A stretch of 28,108 bases of DNA from Hirudo medicinalis (taxonomy: Eukaryota > Annelida > Clitellata > Hirudinida > Hirudinidae), in the NCBI GenBank assembly GCA_011800805.1, contig MPNW01000252.1:30001-58108 (forward strand), written 5' to 3'. Positions 24,906 to 28,108 of this stretch are shown one piece after another. The translations under genes and the position numbers were made by a program. The notes under the pieces were generated by a model. It worked only from the letters and a program-made list of their open reading frames with translations. It searched no databases and was not told the DNA's origin. Each line of letters starts with the position of its first letter. Within the stretch, counting starts at the first letter, position 1.

Positions 24906-27900
24906 GTCGGTAGCTTCGTAATATCCATTTATATACTTTTTGGTTTTTAAAATTTTACTATAACAGTAAATAGCAATTCAGGAAATTTATCGAAAGAATT
25001 CCAATTCCGTTTTATAGACCTAATCCAGAGTGCAGAAACATCTTTCCTCCACTAAGCATGGCAAATATTGTTATAATTTCTTGCAAATGTATCTCAACAA
25101 GCAGATATCTTTATATTGTAATATATATTATTTTATTTCTTTGAAATTCCCGTGCGTTCAGCTGATGTGCTAAAATTAGAATCGAACGTAAAAAATGAAT
25201 AAAGGGAAAGGCCGTAGTTATTGTTTTTCACTCGTTCGAGGAAAATAATAAGGTTGGAGAAAATGTGAACGAGTGACAGAAAATGGGATCCGTTTAAAAG
25301 CTATTCTATTACACGAAATCTGATGGCGTCCCGGAAAATTGTGCACATTTTCATTTTCATCACTATTAATGCATTGTATTCCTCGACGGACCGTAATCGA
25401 CATCACATCATTAACCAAGGCATGACACTCGTAGAATGTTGGTTGTTTAACATTTTGTTAAGTTCTTTATATCGCTTGAGCATGTGAAAGACACTGAATA
25501 ATTTCACCTACTAAATTTCCCACTCCTAACACTCGTCGTTCCGCTTAGGAATAGCCGTGGCTGGCTCTGGCATAGGCACCTTTATCTTCGCTCCTCTGAC
25601 GGAATTCTTGATTGAACGCTACCACTGGAGAGGGGCCTTCATGATTACATCTGGGATCATGTTAAACACCGTTCTCTGTGGAGCCATCTTCAGACCTCTA
25701 AACTCCGAGAACGTCAACATGTACCGTTCGAAGCGCAAACGATCGCACAGGCAATGCCATCAGAAACAAGAATCTAAAAAAGTGGCCGAAGAAGCCACGA
25801 ATTTGCAGAAAGACTCAGATGATGACGTTAAAATCGTTGTGGAACTCCAGAGCGAGACGAAACCTCAGACGTCTTATGCCAAAAGAATGAGGAACAAGAT
25901 CCAACAAAACATCTCCAACTTGAGGCTTTTCCGTATTTCTGAAACTTCTAACGCAAGTACCGGAGAAAATTACGAAAGCAGCAGCGGCTGCGACAGCGGT
26001 GATAGTGGCAGCGATGACGAAGCTTCGACCAGCTCATCGTCGTCCACGGAAAACCTAACAGAGAGACTTTCCAAGAGCGAGCCGAATTTGATGATTGACA
26101 GATCCAAACACAGAAAGACTTCATCGATTGCCAAAGCTTCTGGTTGCGACAAGAAGAGAACATCCATTCACCACCGGCACCACCACCAACTCAACTTGCA
26201 CCAGCTTTCTCCTTTATCTGTCCAGTCTCAGGCCAATGTCAGCGGCCGGTTCATAGTTGCCAGATTGGCAAGGTCCACAGCTTGCATAAAATGGACGGAA
26301 AGTGATAGCGACTTGCATATTCCAAGAGGGCTACTTTCGCCGACAGCCAAACGCAGAAAGAGTGCTAGAGATTGTTCACATCTTCTAAGGTACCACTCCG
26401 CGGTTCCTATCAATTCTACAACCAGTTCCGAAGTTACTCTGAATATTCACGACCGTGGCCGAAGACATCATCAGACTCACAATATGCATCACAGACATCA
26501 TGCCAGATGTTTCCATCTAATGAATTCCATTCCAAGTTCTCAGGACAACTCTTCTGGCGCAGAAGCCACAGTCGCTTTGCTCCATTCCGAGAAAGATTTG
26601 CCTCACTTGTCGCAACAATCCCCCATGAACGCGTCCATACATAATGATGGAAATATGAAAAGTCTATTCAAGCGGCCGCCCCGTCACTTCATCGATTGCA
26701 ATTGCCAAGAATGTTCCCTATGGAAACATCCCCTGGAATCGCAGGTACACATGTCGTTAAGATGGTCATCCATCGAGACAGTGTCGACTTTTTCTGAGAT
26801 AAAAAATTTGCTTGTACATAAAAGAACACAAATACAATAAATAAATATTTGAATCCGATCGTCTCCAGGAAAACCCGAAGGACACGATTCCCAGTGGCAC
26901 ATGTGACTTTCATGAGAGAGACATAACTCGCACCGAGGCACCAAACCAACCTTCCCAAAACATGTTGCCAATGATCATAAGCACTAATTCCGGCAGCGGA
27001 AGTAGCATCGCCGCTCCAGTTTATAACAACCTCAGTTCCAGCGTCAGCGAAAACATAAAATCGATCAACTCCCTGGCAAGGGGAGGCAGCAACAACTCCG
27101 GCTCTGACAAATTCTACTTTATTTCTGGAAGACAAGACATGGTGTACAGAGGGAGTCTTCTAAGGACTGGATTTTTTGTTTCCCGTGGGAGATCTGCCAG
27201 TTGCCCCGAGGTAAGATAAAAAAAAATATCAAACTTTAGAAACAAAACTGACAACGCAACTTTATTTTTGACTTTTTTTTTCTAATAAGGTGTGTATGAC
27301 TCCCAGCAAAAGACGTCGACACGCCAGAGAGGAGAAGCGTGGTTTGCTCATGTCTCTACTGTGCTGCTGTTGTGATGATGACAGTGATGCCTACGATACC
27401 TGTTGTCTGGAAAATACGCCCAATCACGTTTGCAACAAGAAGTACCAACTCAAGCAACTGACGGCGAGGAATTTCAGCCTCAGCAGACTTGTGAAAGCAG
27501 CGGTTAACCGGTTCAATAGGATGGTGGACTTGAGTGTTTTCAGGAGTCCCGTCTTTGCCTTTTTCAACTTACACACGGTCTTCCTATACTTGAGTTACGA
27601 TATACCGTACGTATATGGTCCAGTCAGAGCCATAGATTGTAAAATATCTGACAGGCATGCCTCTATCCTGGTGGCAATCATAGGCATCTTTAGCATGATA
27701 GGTGAGTCATAACAACATTCGGCGACAGTCATAACGTTCTTAAGTTAATCGAACAAAAGTCCTCTTTTATTTCACCATTGAAATTAAGAAAAGAGACAAA
27801 TCACTTTTAGGTCAGGTGGTCATGGGATATCTCGGAGACTTACCTACAATCAATGTGACAACCTTTTACAACTCCATGACTGCCATAGCAGGCTGCATGA

Positions 27901-28102
27901 TCCTTCTCATTCCTTCTGTGACTTCGTTTTTCCCAATGAGTTTGCTCTATGCAGGATACGGATTCTTCATCAGTGCCAACTTTGCCCTGACGACTGTCAT
28001 TCTGGTAGAATTGCTTGGCATGAACAGACTGACTAATGCCTTCGGAATTGTCTCACTGGCGCAAGGTATAGCCAACCTCGTGGGTCCACCTCTTGCAGGC
28101 TA
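24428..28102 (+). CDS. Monocarboxylate transporter-like protein (SLC16/MCT family, MFS), both ends incomplete
   Basis: Exons are about 24428-24905, 25549-26744, 26869-27210, 27290-27701 and 27811-28102. The MCT signature before helix 1 is present (PDGGWGWAVVAAS), as is the second family motif around helices 4 and 5 (FYFEKKRAFATG then IAVAGSGIGTF). Helices 1-6 come from the first two exons. A loop of about 550 residues follows, then helices 7 to about 11. MCT proteins carry small organic acids or other metabolites across the plasma membrane (family knowledge); the substrate here is unknown. No in-frame ATG precedes PDGGWGW back to the TGA at 24386, so the start codon is in an unseen upstream exon. 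The final helices lie beyond the window. All resolved junctions are GT-AG and in phase. Confidence 0.88.
24906..25548. other. MCT intron A-B, no feature
   Basis: A 643-bp AT-rich intron between GTCGGT and CGCTTAG. It interrupts the conserved helix 4-5 motif at a Gly codon (phase 1). Nothing else recognised. Confidence 0.65.
25549..26744 (+). CDS. MCT-like exon B: helices 5-6 and most of the long cytoplasmic loop
   Basis: The exon starts at phase 1 after TTCCGCTTAG. Helices 5 and 6 are GSGIGTFIFAPLTEFLI and FMITSGIMLNTVLCGAIF. From about 25700 the sequence is hydrophilic: basic (YRSKRKRSHRQCHQKQ), an acidic/Ser block (GCDSGDSGSDDEASTSSSSS), and two His-rich clusters (HHRHHHQLNLHQ; HHQTHNMHHRHHARCFH). 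It ends ECSLWKHPLESQ|GTACAC at phase 0. In typical MCTs this loop is tens to about 100 residues, so it is strongly expanded here. Confidence 0.85.
26836..26845 (+). terminator. Tandem AATAAA inside MCT intron B-C
   Basis: Two overlapping AATAAA hexamers (26836-26841 and 26840-26845) overlap and follow the in-frame TAA at 26838-26840, reached if the 124-nt intron is not spliced. They could end a short transcript coding only helices 1-6 and part of the loop (inference). Confidence 0.35.
26869..27701 (+). CDS. MCT-like exons C and D: rest of loop, helices 7-8
   Basis: Exons are 26869-27210 and 27290-27701. The loop continues with Ser/Asn/Gly-rich sequence, then FISGRQDMVYRGSLLR, which resembles a short conserved pre-helix-7 motif of many MCTs (recalled, not checked). 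A cysteine group LLCCCCDDD plus CC follows and is a candidate for palmitoylation (inference). Helix 7 is about SPVFAFFNLHTVFLYLSY; helix 8 starts ASILVAIIGIFSMIG. The exit is at phase 1. Confidence 0.84.
27811..28102 (+). CDS. MCT-like exon E: helices 8 (end)-11 (start), cut by window end
   Basis: The exon begins by completing a Gly codon, then QVVMGYLGDLP. It continues with AIAGCMILLIPSV, MSLLYAGYGFFISANFALTTVILVE and GIVSLAQGIANLVGPPLAG. In frame, TAG follows at 28101-28103. More likely the exon ends GGC TA|GTAATC at 28102, because the family needs another helix and a half; a GC donor at 28099 is also possible. The sequence ends six bases later, so this cannot be settled. Confidence 0.78.
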
Positions 28103-28108
28103 GTAATC

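Noticed and set aside
1..28108. Prokaryotic operon, CRISPR, prophage or transposase content
   Set aside because: Every supported coding segment is an intron-split metazoan gene; tandem arrays here have no unique spacers, and no transposase or reverse transcriptase motif was seen.

Overview
This is a metazoan nuclear locus. All coding sequence is cut into short exons with GT-AG introns. The introns are AT-rich and full of ATT/ATC/GAT microsatellites and longer tandem repeats. Two genes are visible, both on the + strand. No prokaryotic gene, mobile-element protein, CRISPR array or rRNA was recognised. An invertebrate is most likely; the species cannot be named from this window.

Positions 38-21317 hold the 3' part of a beta-heavy (betaH) spectrin gene (Drosophila karst, C. 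elegans sma-1, vertebrate SPTBN5 type). I resolved 52 exons, about 8.1 kb of coding sequence or roughly 2,700 residues. They encode the end of one spectrin repeat, 20 complete repeats and a two-helix partial repeat. After these come a charged ER/K helix, a low-complexity linker, a PH domain and a proline-rich/basic tail ending in TAA at 21315-21317. Conventional beta spectrin has 17 repeats, so more than 20 repeats before a PH domain points to the 30-repeat betaH chain. The window then starts near the end of repeat 9. The actin-binding CH domains lie upstream. The product would pair with alpha spectrin in the apical membrane skeleton.

Two exons (15860-16020 and 17149-17337) each lack one base relative to the spectrin frame. 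Read literally, each gives an early stop before the PH domain. The rest of the chain is intact, so these are either assembly errors or a broken allele.

Positions 21318-24427 hold the spectrin 3' UTR (candidate poly(A) signal at 22295) and the flank of the next gene. Positions about 24428-28102 hold most of an SLC16/MCT-type major facilitator transporter. It has six N-terminal membrane helices, a very long cytoplasmic loop (about 550 residues, His-, Ser- and Cys-rich), and then helices 7 to about 11, cut by the window end. Its first coding exon (start codon) was not found.

The most interesting non-standard structures are: (i) a 24-bp minisatellite at 8351 that repeats a splice donor in frame and could act as a ladder of alternative donors; (ii) complementary microsatellites flanking single exons (8, 13, 14); (iii) short in-frame introns and microexons that could add peptide segments; and (iv) the two frameshifts.
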